From Fibrobacter sp. (GTDB lineage: Bacteria > Fibrobacterota > Fibrobacteria > Fibrobacterales > Fibrobacteraceae), in NCBI GenBank assembly GCA_016295375.1, contig JAEDLI010000123.1, positions 1 to 6,092 of the forward strand: a DNA stretch of 6,092 nucleotides, given 5' to 3'. Below the pieces are notes generated by a model that worked only from the letters and a program-made list of their open reading frames with translations, was not told the DNA's origin and ran no database searches. The position numbers were made by a program, and so were the translations under genes. Every line of letters begins with the position of its first letter. Position 1 is the first letter of the stretch. This document shows positions 1 to 5,997 of this stretch, piece by piece.

Positions 1-452
1 TTCTGAAACACGGTATTTAACGGCCTTTTATTGGCCGGAAGTTTACCGATATCATCAGGCATCGCGGCCATAATAATGGTTACTGGTAGCACGACAACTC
101 CGGCTGCCATAAAGAGGAACACCCCGAACGGAGTGCTGACCATTCCGGACATGTCCTTCAACAATTTAAAGCCTCCGTTTATGGTCCTCAGCGAATGGTT
201 ATCACTGTGCCCGCGTTTACTATTCTCTCTAGCCACAAGCAGGTGACCATATACAACGTCACCTTTGCGGGCTTCCAGAACCATCTCGTCGCCGGAGGAA
301 CTTTTAATCAAGCAACTCTGCGTGGACTCGCAAACGCGCTCGCCATTGCGGTAAAATTCGTAATCCTGACTATCGGAAACCGTTACCCACGAGGTACTAG
401 AGCATCCAACCAGAAGAATCGTCAGCAGTATTGCAATCATCTTCTTCATCAT
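1..452 (-). CDS. Lipoprotein with PEGA-like segment and membrane helix (3' end missing)
   Basis: This open frame runs off the left edge, giving 150 codons. The first ATG (450-452) overlaps the TAA stop of the preceding gene by one base (TAATG), and a second in-frame ATG follows at once (447-449), so either could be the start. The N-terminus is a lipoprotein signal with two lysines, a hydrophobic core and the lipobox LVGC (Cys17), so the mature protein should be lipid-anchored in the envelope. Residues about 22-70 (VTVSDSQDYEFYRNGERVC and onward) resemble a PEGA-type beta domain, with Cys41 and Cys47 close enough to pair. Residues about 108-131 form a clear hydrophobic helix (FGVFLFMAAGVVVLPVTII), which is unusual in a lipoprotein. 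The rest up to the edge is hydrophilic. The overlap suggests translational coupling to the barrel-like protein upstream. The function is unknown; the PEGA resemblance is my inference. Confidence 0.8.
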   Translation of the reverse strand, partial: MMKKMIAILLTILLVGCSSTSWVTVSDSQDYEFYRNGERVCESTQSCLIKSSSGDEMVLEARKGDVVYGHLLVARENSKRGHSDNHSLRTINGGFKLLKDMSGMVSTPFGVFLFMAAGVVVLPVTIIMAAMPDDIGKLPANKRPLNTVFQ

Positions 453-1276
453 TACCACCATACCTGAGCACTAACGTTCCACCCGTGGGCACGGCAAAGT
501 TTACCGTCTCGAGCATTTTCAAAATCAATGTAGTTGTACAAATAGCGCACATCCAGGGCATAAATAACCCTAGCCGCAGCGGGCTTGTAGAAAGCCCCCA
601 TTCTCAATAAGAACGCCAATCCCCCATCTGAGATTTCGTACTTATCAGAATTGTAATATACCATGGAAAAACCGATTCCAGGCCCCACATAGGGAAACAG
701 GGAGTGGCCTCCAAGCACGTAAGCGCCAGACAGGAAAGTGCCAATGCTCCCAAAGTCCCGGGAGTCCAAGCCTACATCAAACGCCCAGGCAAAATCCCAG
801 GAGATAAGGAAATCCTTGTACAAGTAGTTCGCCGATAAATCTACGGTCGGAGAAATGTCAACTTCCGGGGACAATAGTCCCGTGGCTCCAATGCCAAGAC
901 CCCACCGAAGCCCGTTCCACTGGCCAAATTTCAGGGACACAACATCCACAATAGGATTCAAGTCATCAGGCGTATAGGCCATGTGCTTGTATGTCCAAAC
1001 CGTTGCCTTGTCGCTAGAATTCAGCAGCGAGTACACCACTAGAATCCCATCATCCTGACGTAGCATTTTTATTTGCAATAGAAAATCGCTGGCGTAGGCA
1101 GACTCCGCCACAGACACGTCACCGTTTGTTCTGAGTACGCTTTCGGTCCGGCGCACCACCTTTTCTGCGTAATCCTTATGGACACCATCCAGTTCCACCG
1201 CGGTGTCAACGAACACTTTGGGCCTAGCCCAAAGCGCCGCGCAAAGTACCAGCAGAATAAATAAAACGCGATACAA
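452..1276 (-). CDS. Secreted two-domain protein with predicted outer-membrane beta-barrel C-terminus
   Basis: The 274-residue product starts with a TTG codon. This start is chosen because AGGAGG sits six bases before it and the signal peptide begins exactly there. Residues 1-17 are a type I signal peptide (hydrophobic core, cleavage likely after ALWA). Residues about 19-118 form a small alpha/beta periplasmic-looking domain, with an amphipathic helix (DYAEKVVRRTESVL), a strand (DFLLQIKML) and a DDLNPIVDVV segment, loosely recalling the N-terminal domains of TolB- or CsgG-like proteins. Residues about 122-274 alternate hydrophobic and polar residues, are rich in Gly, Tyr and Trp, and end in VSAQVWW, as expected of a beta-barrel inserted by the Bam machinery. 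It lies between two lipoprotein genes, ten bases after the upstream stop and overlapping the downstream start, so the three probably act together at the envelope. I do not recognise a named family. Confidence 0.85.
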   Translation of the reverse strand: MYRVLFILLVLCAALWARPKVFVDTAVELDGVHKDYAEKVVRRTESVLRTNGDVSVAESAYASDFLLQIKMLRQDDGILVVYSLLNSSDKATVWTYKHMAYTPDDLNPIVDVVSLKFGQWNGLRWGLGIGATGLLSPEVDISPTVDLSANYLYKDFLISWDFAWAFDVGLDSRDFGSIGTFLSGAYVLGGHSLFPYVGPGIGFSMVYYNSDKYEISDGGLAFLLRMGAFYKPAAARVIYALDVRYLYNYIDFENARDGKLCRAHGWNVSAQVWW

Positions 1277-1282
1277 GGCGGT

Positions 1283-1288
1283 CCTCCT
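1283..1288 (-). promoter_or_regulatory. Strong ribosome binding site for the TTG-initiated barrel-like gene
   Basis: The minus strand reads AGGAGG six bases before the TTG start at 1276. It overlaps the TAG stop of the upstream lipoprotein gene (1287-1289), so ribosomes finishing that gene stop on the SD of the next. This decides the unusual TTG start and suggests translational coupling. Confidence 0.85.
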
Positions 1289-2375
1289 ACTTTCGCGACT
1301 TTACCTTTTTCCAATTCTCGAAGTCCGGTTTCGTGGGAACGGATGAATCCAGCTGGTGGGAGCACTTGTAGGTTGCGCCTTCAAATTCCACGACGGTGGT
1401 ATCCTTGCTGACCCACTTCAAGGAATCAAAGACGCAGGCACCGATTTCCCTTTCCAGAGCCGTGAAGGGACGAAGGATATTGTGCGCATAAGTATCATAT
1501 CCCCCATCATCACGTCTCCACCAAGCTCGTCCATACCCCGCACAAACCAGGCTATCTTTGTAGAATGCGGAAGTGGAATCTTCAATGACAAAAGTTTCCC
1601 CGCTACGGGAATCAATTGAAATCCCGTAGGAGCCCATCTGGACCTGGCCATAATACCTAAGATCAGCAGAAGAAAAAGATTGCCAGTTCTGGGTCAAGTA
1701 ATCCGCAGTTTTTATACGGTCCCTGTAGTCCATCCAGGAGCCGTCAACAAAATCATTTCTGAAGTTTTCGATATTTTCTACAAAGCCGGAATCTGAATTG
1801 CTGAATTTGAACAGTTCATATAAAAAATCCTTATCGGGGCTATTAACTCCTACCCCATAAATCGAATACAGTTCTTGTTCAGCCTTCTCTTGAGCCGCCA
1901 CAAAAGGATATCCAATTTCTATCAGCTGTTTAATTCTTGGTACCAGCAGATGATCGAACAGCCGCACATAAATGTTGTATCCGCCCGAAATAATATTTAC
2001 GATTTTTTCAAACTCAATTGCAACATCAACTGAGTCGGCATCCTTCCAAGTTCCGGAAGCTACCACACGGATTATCGGACTTTTGTAATCACGCTTTCCT
2101 ACTTCGAACTTCGAATTTCCATCGTTTTTCGCAGTTACTTCTACATCTTTAATCTTTTTGATCTTTTTAAAACTGGAATCAAGTTCATACACGCTCACAG
2201 AATCCAGTTTAAATGCCTCCGGAAAATCTACGATTCCATAACACGCCCGATTTTCCATCAGCTCGGAATATTGCTGCTCATAGTAATCGTCAACAACATC
2301 GTAGTCGGCGGAACAGCCAAGTACGCAGAAAACGGCAAATCCACATATTTTGACGTAGTTCTTCATCTTTACCAT
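1287..2375 (-). CDS. Large lipoprotein, Fibrobacter-type, function unknown
   Basis: The 362-residue product begins MVKMKNYVK, followed by a hydrophobic stretch and the lipobox VLGC (Cys21), so it is a predicted lipoprotein. Asp at +3 and an acidic, Tyr-rich stretch (SADYDVVDDYYEQQY) follow the Cys. Residues about 50-125 look beta-rich, 130-235 mostly helical, and the last 85 or so residues carry a Cys/Trp pattern (CAGYGRAWW, TALEREIGAC, FEGATYKC, ENWKKVK). That pattern recalls the repeats in Fibrobacter lipoproteins where Y-x-C and W-R segments alternate with TALE-x-x-LGxC. This is a recalled resemblance, not a search result. The start is uncertain by three codons: ATG at 2373-2375 or 2364-2366, neither with a good SD. 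It follows the small lipoprotein gene by 27 bases and precedes the barrel-like gene by 10, consistent with one operon. No catalytic motif is visible. Confidence 0.85.
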   Translation of the reverse strand: MVKMKNYVKICGFAVFCVLGCSADYDVVDDYYEQQYSELMENRACYGIVDFPEAFKLDSVSVYELDSSFKKIKKIKDVEVTAKNDGNSKFEVGKRDYKSPIIRVVASGTWKDADSVDVAIEFEKIVNIISGGYNIYVRLFDHLLVPRIKQLIEIGYPFVAAQEKAEQELYSIYGVGVNSPDKDFLYELFKFSNSDSGFVENIENFRNDFVDGSWMDYRDRIKTADYLTQNWQSFSSADLRYYGQVQMGSYGISIDSRSGETFVIEDSTSAFYKDSLVCAGYGRAWWRRDDGGYDTYAHNILRPFTALEREIGACVFDSLKWVSKDTTVVEFEGATYKCSHQLDSSVPTKPDFENWKKVKSRK

Positions 2376-2402
2376 CCCGGGTTCAGCGGCGCCGCACAGT
2401 GT

Positions 2403-2867
2403 TCATAAAAATGTTTCCACACCTGTATATTCCAGGAAAGAGGGGGCATCATCCGTATCCACATCTAAATGAAAAAGGTAAATAACCTGATCGCCGTCTT
2501 CCGCCTTTACTCCCCCATTAAATTCCTTCACCTTGAAATCCTCAGGAAGAATCAATCTCTCATAGGAGTAATCTTCGTTATGAACCACAACGGATGTCGC
2601 TTCCGGACAGTCGTGGGTTTCGCAACCATACACATCAATCCAAAAATCTACATCTCCGACAAGTTTAAAGGACAAACGGTCTATGCGATAAGCAGTGTAT
2701 TTCGGATCAACAAAATCAGCTCTAATAATTTTAGCGGAATCGCCACCCACAGAGTCCACGTAAGAGATCTGTGTGCGTTTCATATTCACGTCATCTTCAT
2801 AGCTGAAGTAATCACTACAACTTCCGCCGCAGCTCGCAAGCTGCAGCGCAACAAACGCGACCGCCAA
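2403..2867 (-). CDS. Small lipoprotein, start codon uncertain
   Basis: With the TTG start at 2867 the product has 154 residues. It opens with a short hydrophobic stretch ending in LASC (Cys13), a good lipobox, followed by GGSCSDYFSYEDD. The mature part is acidic and beta-rich (FWIDVYGCETHDC, YERLILPEDF, QVIYLFHLDVDTDD), with two further Cys near residues 82 and 87 that could form a disulphide. The start is weak: no SD lies before TTG, and this start leaves the signal without its usual basic residues. The frame stays open upstream to a stop at 2919-2921 and there encodes a basic PKRENF stretch, but holds no ATG, GTG or TTG. Either the start is non-standard, or the 5' end has been changed by an indel. 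It is probably the first gene of the envelope cluster. No family is recognised. Confidence 0.7.
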   Translation of the reverse strand: MAVAFVALQLASCGGSCSDYFSYEDDVNMKRTQISYVDSVGGDSAKIIRADFVDPKYTAYRIDRLSFKLVGDVDFWIDVYGCETHDCPEATSVVVHNEDYSYERLILPEDFKVKEFNGGVKAEDGDQVIYLFHLDVDTDDAPSFLEYTGVETFL

Positions 2868-3022
2868 TAACCCACAAAAATTTTCTCGTTTTGGATTATC
2901 TGCACAACATATTGGCCCTTAGGTAAAGAGTTGTTATCCCACGTAATTAAATTTTATTCCAGGCCAACAATGCGCACGGTCTTGTAGAATTGACCATCTC
3001 GAGGATCATTCACAGTATCTGC
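2864..3022 (-). pseudogene. Possible relic of a secreted protein gene: FISUMP-like and sorting-tail-like fragments
   Basis: In the gap between the protease gene and the small lipoprotein gene, one minus-strand frame reads ADTVNDPRDGQFYKTVRI and ends in TAA at 2954-2956. The core DPRDGQFYKTVRI closely matches the start of the Fibrobacter major paralogous (FISUMP) domain as I know it (RDGqxYKTVkIG). After the stop, the same frame continues NLITWDNNS, LPKGQYVVQII and QNEKIFVGYW, which resembles C-terminal sorting tails (LPKGxYxVxI) of secreted proteins. There is no start codon with an SD and no intact reading frame, so if the resemblance is real this is debris from an eroded gene. It overlaps the extreme 5' end of the next gene by a few bases. 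The short match lengths limit confidence. Confidence 0.4.
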
Positions 3023-3035
3023 AAAAGCGAGAGGT

Positions 3036-4127
3036 TTAGAACTGTTCCAGGATCTTGATGCGGTCGGGAGTGTCCGGGTGGGTGCTGAAGATGGTGTTCA
3101 CCTTCTTCACCAAGCCGTGGAGCATGCCGTTGTCGTCTTCTTCATCCGGGTGAATGATGTAGAGCTGTGCCACGTCGTTACGATTCACGAAGGCCAGGCC
3201 CGGTTCGTCGGAAACCTTCTGCAGGGCCCTAGCCAATGGCAGGGGGTCGCCGCAAAGTTCTGCGGCACCGGCGTCCGCCACAAATTCGCGGGAGCGTGAA
3301 ATTGCAAGGCGATTGATATAGCTGAAGAAGTAAGCTATAGAAGAAATCACCAGGCCCACCAAGGCCACAATCATCACAATGAAAATCAGGCCCCCTTCGT
3401 TCTTGTTGTTGCGACGGCTGCTGCGGGGGCGGGAGCGAAGCATGGCCTTGATCACTTCCATAAAGATGCTCTGCACCAAAGAAATCAAGCCCACGAACAC
3501 GATGCACACCACCATGAGGCGGGTGTCGCGATTCTTGATGTGGGTCAGTTCATGGCCCACCACGGCGGCCAATTCCTCGTCGTCCAGCTTTTCGATAAGG
3601 CCCGTAGTCAACGTAACGGTAAAGGACTTGATGTCGATGCCGCTGGCAAAGGCGTTCAGTCCCGGGTCGTCGATAATGTTGATCTGGGGCATTTCGATGC
3701 CGCCGGCTATGCAAAGGTTCTCCACGATGTTATAGACCCTGAGATTGTCCTTGCGTTCCACCGGCTTGGCGTGAGTCACGTGACGGATCAGGGAGACATT
3801 GAACATGTAGGCGAATAAGAACCAGATGGCAACGACGCCTATGGTAAACGGCAGGGCCTTCAAGAAGCAGAACCAGATTACAGGCCAGTTGGCGCCGTAC
3901 GCTTCCGTGCGTAGCCGCGCCGAGTCCCGGCAGGCACTGGCGATGGTGCTACCCGTGGCAGAATCAATCACCAGGTCGCCAAAGAATGAGCAAGTCAGGC
4001 CGAAATAGTCCATCACAAAGATGAACGCAAAGACCATGGCCAGAATAATGACGGGATACATACACAACAGGATCGCAGTGTTCCTGTTGTTCCGCCAAAT
4101 CTGGGTTTGCATACCAACGTATTTCAT
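3036..4127 (-). CDS. htpX: M48-family (HtpX-like) integral membrane zinc metalloprotease
   Basis: HtpX-type proteases cleave damaged or misfolded membrane proteins at the cytoplasmic face of the inner membrane. The 363-residue product has membrane segments at about 18-40, 87-110, 203-222 and 246-268. The zinc motif HELTH (192-196) lies in VVGHELTHIKNRD, and the third ligand is probably Glu281 in SREFVADAGAAEL. The family's C-terminal STHPDTPDRI motif is at 348-357, and upstream NAFASG (158-163) is also typical. It is longer than the roughly 290 residues of E. coli HtpX, partly because of a 45-residue loop between the first two helices with two Cys (46 and 66), which could pair outside the cytoplasm. 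A basic linker (RSRPRSSRRNNK) precedes the fourth helix. It follows lemA by 42 bases, and such pairs recur in many bacteria. No clear SD precedes the ATG, so translation may depend on lemA. Confidence 0.95.
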   Translation of the reverse strand: MKYVGMQTQIWRNNRNTAILLCMYPVIILAMVFAFIFVMDYFGLTCSFFGDLVIDSATGSTIASACRDSARLRTEAYGANWPVIWFCFLKALPFTIGVVAIWFLFAYMFNVSLIRHVTHAKPVERKDNLRVYNIVENLCIAGGIEMPQINIIDDPGLNAFASGIDIKSFTVTLTTGLIEKLDDEELAAVVGHELTHIKNRDTRLMVVCIVFVGLISLVQSIFMEVIKAMLRSRPRSSRRNNKNEGGLIFIVMIVALVGLVISSIAYFFSYINRLAISRSREFVADAGAAELCGDPLPLARALQKVSDEPGLAFVNRNDVAQLYIIHPDEEDDNGMLHGLVKKVNTIFSTHPDTPDRIKILEQF

Positions 4128-4140
4128 CGGGGCAAATCCA

Positions 4141-4159
4141 CGCGGGGTTTAAGTCCGCG
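4141..4159. other. Short hairpin in the lemA-protease gap
   Basis: CGCGG and CCGCG form a five-base-pair stem around a nine-base loop in the 42-base gap between the two genes. There is no T-run beside it, so it is not an intrinsic terminator. It could set mRNA processing or protect the lemA part of the message. It may also be chance. Confidence 0.3.
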
Positions 4160-4169
4160 CAATCAAAAA

Positions 4170-4727
4170 TTAGAACTTAACTTCGGGGGCCTTGTTCAGG
4201 GATTCGCGGCTTTCAGTAGCTTCGTACATGGCAGCGCGACGGAAGTTGAACATACCGGCAATAATGTTGTTGGGGAAAATTTCGCAAGCGTTGTTGAATT
4301 CCTTGGTAGCGGAATTGAAGAAACGGCGAGATGCGGCCAACTTGTTTTCGATGTCGGAAAGTTCGGTCTGAAGCTGGAGGAAGTTGGTATTGGCCTTCAG
4401 TTCCGGGTAGGCTTCCAGGGAGACGCGGAGGCCGGCCAAAGCGCTGGACATCGCCTTGTCTGCTGCAACCTTTTCATCCACAGTCTGGGCACCCATACCG
4501 GCGGCGCGGGCAGCGGTAATCTTTTCCAGGGTTTCCTTTTCGTGGGTGGCGTAACCCTTCACGGTAGAAACCAGCTGGGGAACCAAGTCAAAACGCTGCT
4601 TCAGTTGCACGTCGATGTTTGCGAAGGCGTTTTCGCGGTTGTTGCGGAGCTTCACCAGCTTGTTGTAGGTGGTGATCAGCAAGAGGATCAGGACAACGAC
4701 GACGGCAATAATAATTCCAGCTACCAT
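4170..4727 (-). CDS. lemA: LemA family membrane protein
   Basis: LemA proteins have one N-terminal membrane helix and a helical-bundle domain; their exact role is unsettled, but they often accompany M48 proteases or TPM-domain proteins. The 185-residue product is full length for the family. The helix spans about residues 3-20 with almost nothing before it. The hallmark blocks follow: YNKLVKLRN (21-29), ANIDVQLKQRFDLVPQLV (36-53), VKGYATHE (56-63), EAYPELKANTNFLQLQ (105-120) and RRFFNSATKEFN (134-145). The FPNNIIAGMFNF segment near 151-162 is also typical. The ATG start has AAGGAG seven bases upstream. It is the first gene of a likely lemA-protease operon, with a candidate promoter directly upstream. 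A scaffold or regulatory role for the protease is an inference from gene pairing. Confidence 0.96.
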   Translation of the reverse strand: MVAGIIIAVVVVLILLLITTYNKLVKLRNNRENAFANIDVQLKQRFDLVPQLVSTVKGYATHEKETLEKITAARAAGMGAQTVDEKVAADKAMSSALAGLRVSLEAYPELKANTNFLQLQTELSDIENKLAASRRFFNSATKEFNNACEIFPNNIIAGMFNFRRAAMYEATESRESLNKAPEVKF

Positions 4728-4734
4728 AATATTT

Positions 4735-4740
4735 CTCCTT
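4735..4740 (-). promoter_or_regulatory. lemA ribosome binding site
   Basis: AAGGAG on the minus strand lies seven bases before the lemA ATG. It confirms the start and contrasts with the protease gene, which lacks one. Confidence 0.85.
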
Positions 4741-4763
4741 TGTTGTTTTTACTTTGTAAATGT

Positions 4764-4790
4764 ACTATAAAAAAGGAGATCCCCGGTCAA
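4764..4790 (-). promoter_or_regulatory. Candidate lemA promoter
   Basis: The minus strand has TTGACC (4785-4790) as a possible -35 and TATAGT (4764-4769) as a possible -10, separated by 15 bases, shorter than the usual 16-18. Transcription would start about 30 bases before the lemA ATG. The -35 lies inside the palindromic repeat, so this promoter and the terminator for the upstream gene would share bases. Confidence 0.35.
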
Positions 4791-4797
4791 GCCGGGG
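4769..4797 (-). terminator. Likely terminator of the DUF1016 gene, formed by the repeat
   Basis: Thirty bases after the DUF1016 stop, CCCCGG and CCGGGG form a six-base-pair, all-GC stem with a five-base loop. On the minus strand, ATCTCC and then six T residues follow. The six-base gap before the T-run makes it weaker than a textbook terminator, but position and direction fit. Confidence 0.5.
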
Positions 4798-4806
4798 GCG
4801 ACAAGC
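4769..4806. repeat. REP-like palindromic repeat, copy 1
   Basis: The plus strand reads AAAAAAGGAGAT, then the palindrome CCCCGG-TCAAG-CCGGGG, then GCGACAAGC. It resembles the palindromic intergenic repeats of many Gram-negative genomes, of the form GGAGATCCCCGG-TCAAG-CCGGGGATGACA. A diverged second copy lies at 6049-6083 in the same orientation, on the other side of the DUF1016 gene. Confidence 0.6.
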
Positions 4807-4827
4807 ACCCAGATACGCCCAACAGAA

Positions 4828-5904
4828 TTATCCTAGTTCATCCTTCAGGAATTTTTCCAATGTATCCTTTTGGGGTAAGGCCAGCATGTAAGTGGAAACG
4901 AACAGCTTGTTATCCATTCCCGCCAGGGCGTACTCCACCATCTTCTTGCCCTTCTTCGTGCAGAGAAGAATACCCACAGGCGGATTATCCCCCTCGTTCA
5001 TTTCGTTTTCCTTATAGTAGGAGACATAGGCATTCAACTGTCCCAAATCTCCGTGGTTAAAGGAATCGTCCTTCAGTTCCACAATTACAGTGCAATGCAA
5101 AATCCTGTTATAGAAGACCAGATCCACAAAGTAATATTCATCGTCAATGACGATTCGCTTTTGGCGTGCTTCAAAGCAGAAACCCTTCCCCATTTCCAGC
5201 AGAAATTCCTGCAGATGGTCCATAATGGCACCCTCCAAATCGCTTTCGTTGAAAGGCCTTGCGGGCAAGTTCAGAAACTCGAAGGTAAAGGGTTCCTTAA
5301 TACCATAACTCAAGGGTGTTTCGCTTACAGTCTGCTGAAGCAACTTTTTAGGATCCTGACTGATACCCGCCCTGAAGAAGAGATTCGTTGCAATTTGCCT
5401 GCGAAGTTCCTTTACGCTCCAGCAGCATTTGATGCATTCCGTCTCATAGAAAAAGCGTGCAAAGGAATCCTCGACCGTCATAATTTCACGAATGTGCGAG
5501 AAGGAAAGGTTTTCAATGATTCGATTCGCGGGAGTTTCGAATTCGTGCGACGGTGTCGCACTTTTTCCAGCAAGATAATCCTTAATTTTGGGATATTTTA
5601 AATAGAAAGCTCTCGAAATTTTAAACAGAGTCTCGTTCATCCCTCTTGTATTCAGCCGAGCTTCAATATTTTTCAGCAATTTTTCGCCGTACTTAGCCCT
5701 ATCAAGGCCTTTCTGCTCGTATTCAACGATATAATACCCTATCAGATAGTTGCGGATGGTGGCAAGTTTATTTACAGCCTTCACCGAAGCTGTGTAAGCG
5801 TTCTTGTGAATCTGCTCCAGGGAACTTGCCAAACCTTCGAAAGTCTGGGGGTTAGAATCTTGCCAATCATTGGGCAACTTGAAGTCTTGAATTTGACTGG
5901 ACAT
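4828..5904 (-). CDS. DUF1016/YhcG-family PDDEXK nuclease-like protein
   Basis: The 358-residue soluble protein has the two-part plan of the YhcG (DUF1016) family. The N-terminal domain (about 25-175) includes NKLATIRNYLIGYYIVEYEQ, KYGEKLLKNIEARLN, ISRAFYLKYP, LSFSHIREIM and WSVKELRRQI, all matching family blocks; it is thought to be a DNA-binding or helical module. The C-terminal PDDEXK domain (about 205-355) has Glu224, Asp261 (in YFVDLVFYN), Glu276-x-Lys278 (in VIVELKDD) and Gln289 (in GQLNAYV), so the catalytic residues look intact. The family belongs to the restriction-endonuclease-like nuclease superfamily; its substrate is not settled, and members are often found in accessory regions. 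A CxxCC cluster (157-161) lies before the WSV motif. The ATG is supported by AAGGAG five bases upstream. It has its own promoter and terminator and is flanked by two repeat copies, so it looks like an independent, possibly acquired unit. Confidence 0.93.
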   Translation of the reverse strand: MSSQIQDFKLPNDWQDSNPQTFEGLASSLEQIHKNAYTASVKAVNKLATIRNYLIGYYIVEYEQKGLDRAKYGEKLLKNIEARLNTRGMNETLFKISRAFYLKYPKIKDYLAGKSATPSHEFETPANRIIENLSFSHIREIMTVEDSFARFFYETECIKCCWSVKELRRQIATNLFFRAGISQDPKKLLQQTVSETPLSYGIKEPFTFEFLNLPARPFNESDLEGAIMDHLQEFLLEMGKGFCFEARQKRIVIDDEYYFVDLVFYNRILHCTVIVELKDDSFNHGDLGQLNAYVSYYKENEMNEGDNPPVGILLCTKKGKKMVEYALAGMDNKLFVSTYMLALPQKDTLEKFLKDELG

Positions 5905-5909
5905 AGTAT

Positions 5910-5915
5910 CTCCTT
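5910..5915 (-). promoter_or_regulatory. DUF1016 gene ribosome binding site
   Basis: AAGGAG lies five bases before the ATG at 5904 and fixes the start. Four of its bases (GGAG) fall in the nine-base segment that can pair with the upstream leader arm. Confidence 0.85.
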
Positions 5916-5939
5916 AGAAAGAAAACAAAATTTTTCCAC

Positions 5940-5967
5940 AAAAAAAAGACATCTGTTTTCAGATGCC
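5940..5967 (-). terminator. Intrinsic terminator upstream of the DUF1016 gene
   Basis: The minus strand reads GGCATCTG, AAAA, CAGATGTC, then eight T residues. The eight-pair stem includes one G-U wobble (5966/5949), which becomes an A-C mismatch on the plus strand. This, together with the T-run, makes minus-strand termination the right reading. It lies about 36 bases before the DUF1016 ATG and downstream of the promoter at 5998-6025. It could end transcription of a gene beyond the right edge or act as an attenuator for DUF1016. Confidence 0.8.
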
Positions 5968-5997
5968 TTGGAGATACTTTTTCGAACCTCAGGCAGA

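Larger units (their letters stand above)
5905..5978 (-). promoter_or_regulatory. Possible regulatory leader that pairs with the DUF1016 ribosome binding site
   Basis: On the minus strand, AGTATCTCC (5970-5978) in the presumed leader is perfectly complementary to GGAGATACT (5905-5913), which covers most of the SD and the bases up to the ATG. The terminator hairpin lies between the two arms. Pairing would enclose that hairpin and hide the SD. This is an inference from sequence only. Confidence 0.4.

Noticed and set aside
31..467. Two short overlapping plus-strand frames at the left edge
   Set aside because: They are antisense to an open minus frame that starts with a clear lipoprotein signal and overlaps its neighbour's stop in an operon-like way.
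1069..1365. Minus-strand frame of 98 codons spanning the junction of two genes
   Set aside because: It overlaps both well-supported genes in another frame and has no SD or family resemblance.
2469..2870. Plus-strand open frame of 133 codons opposite the small lipoprotein
   Set aside because: Its translation is basic and low in recognisable structure, while the minus frame has a lipobox and a plausible mature domain.
2868..3035. Intrinsic terminator or promoter after the protease gene
   Set aside because: No stem with a T-run was found. Boxes such as TAAAAT and GATAAT lack a well-spaced -35 partner, so no site is called.
4107..5060. Long plus-strand open frame of 317 codons
   Set aside because: It lies opposite lemA, the terminator region and the 3' end of the DUF1016 gene. 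Its translation crosses the palindromic repeat, shows no family motif, and the minus-strand genes there are unmistakable.
5053..5601. Plus-strand open frame of 182 codons
   Set aside because: It is fully antisense to the DUF1016 gene, has no SD or recognisable domain, and is best explained as a shadow frame.
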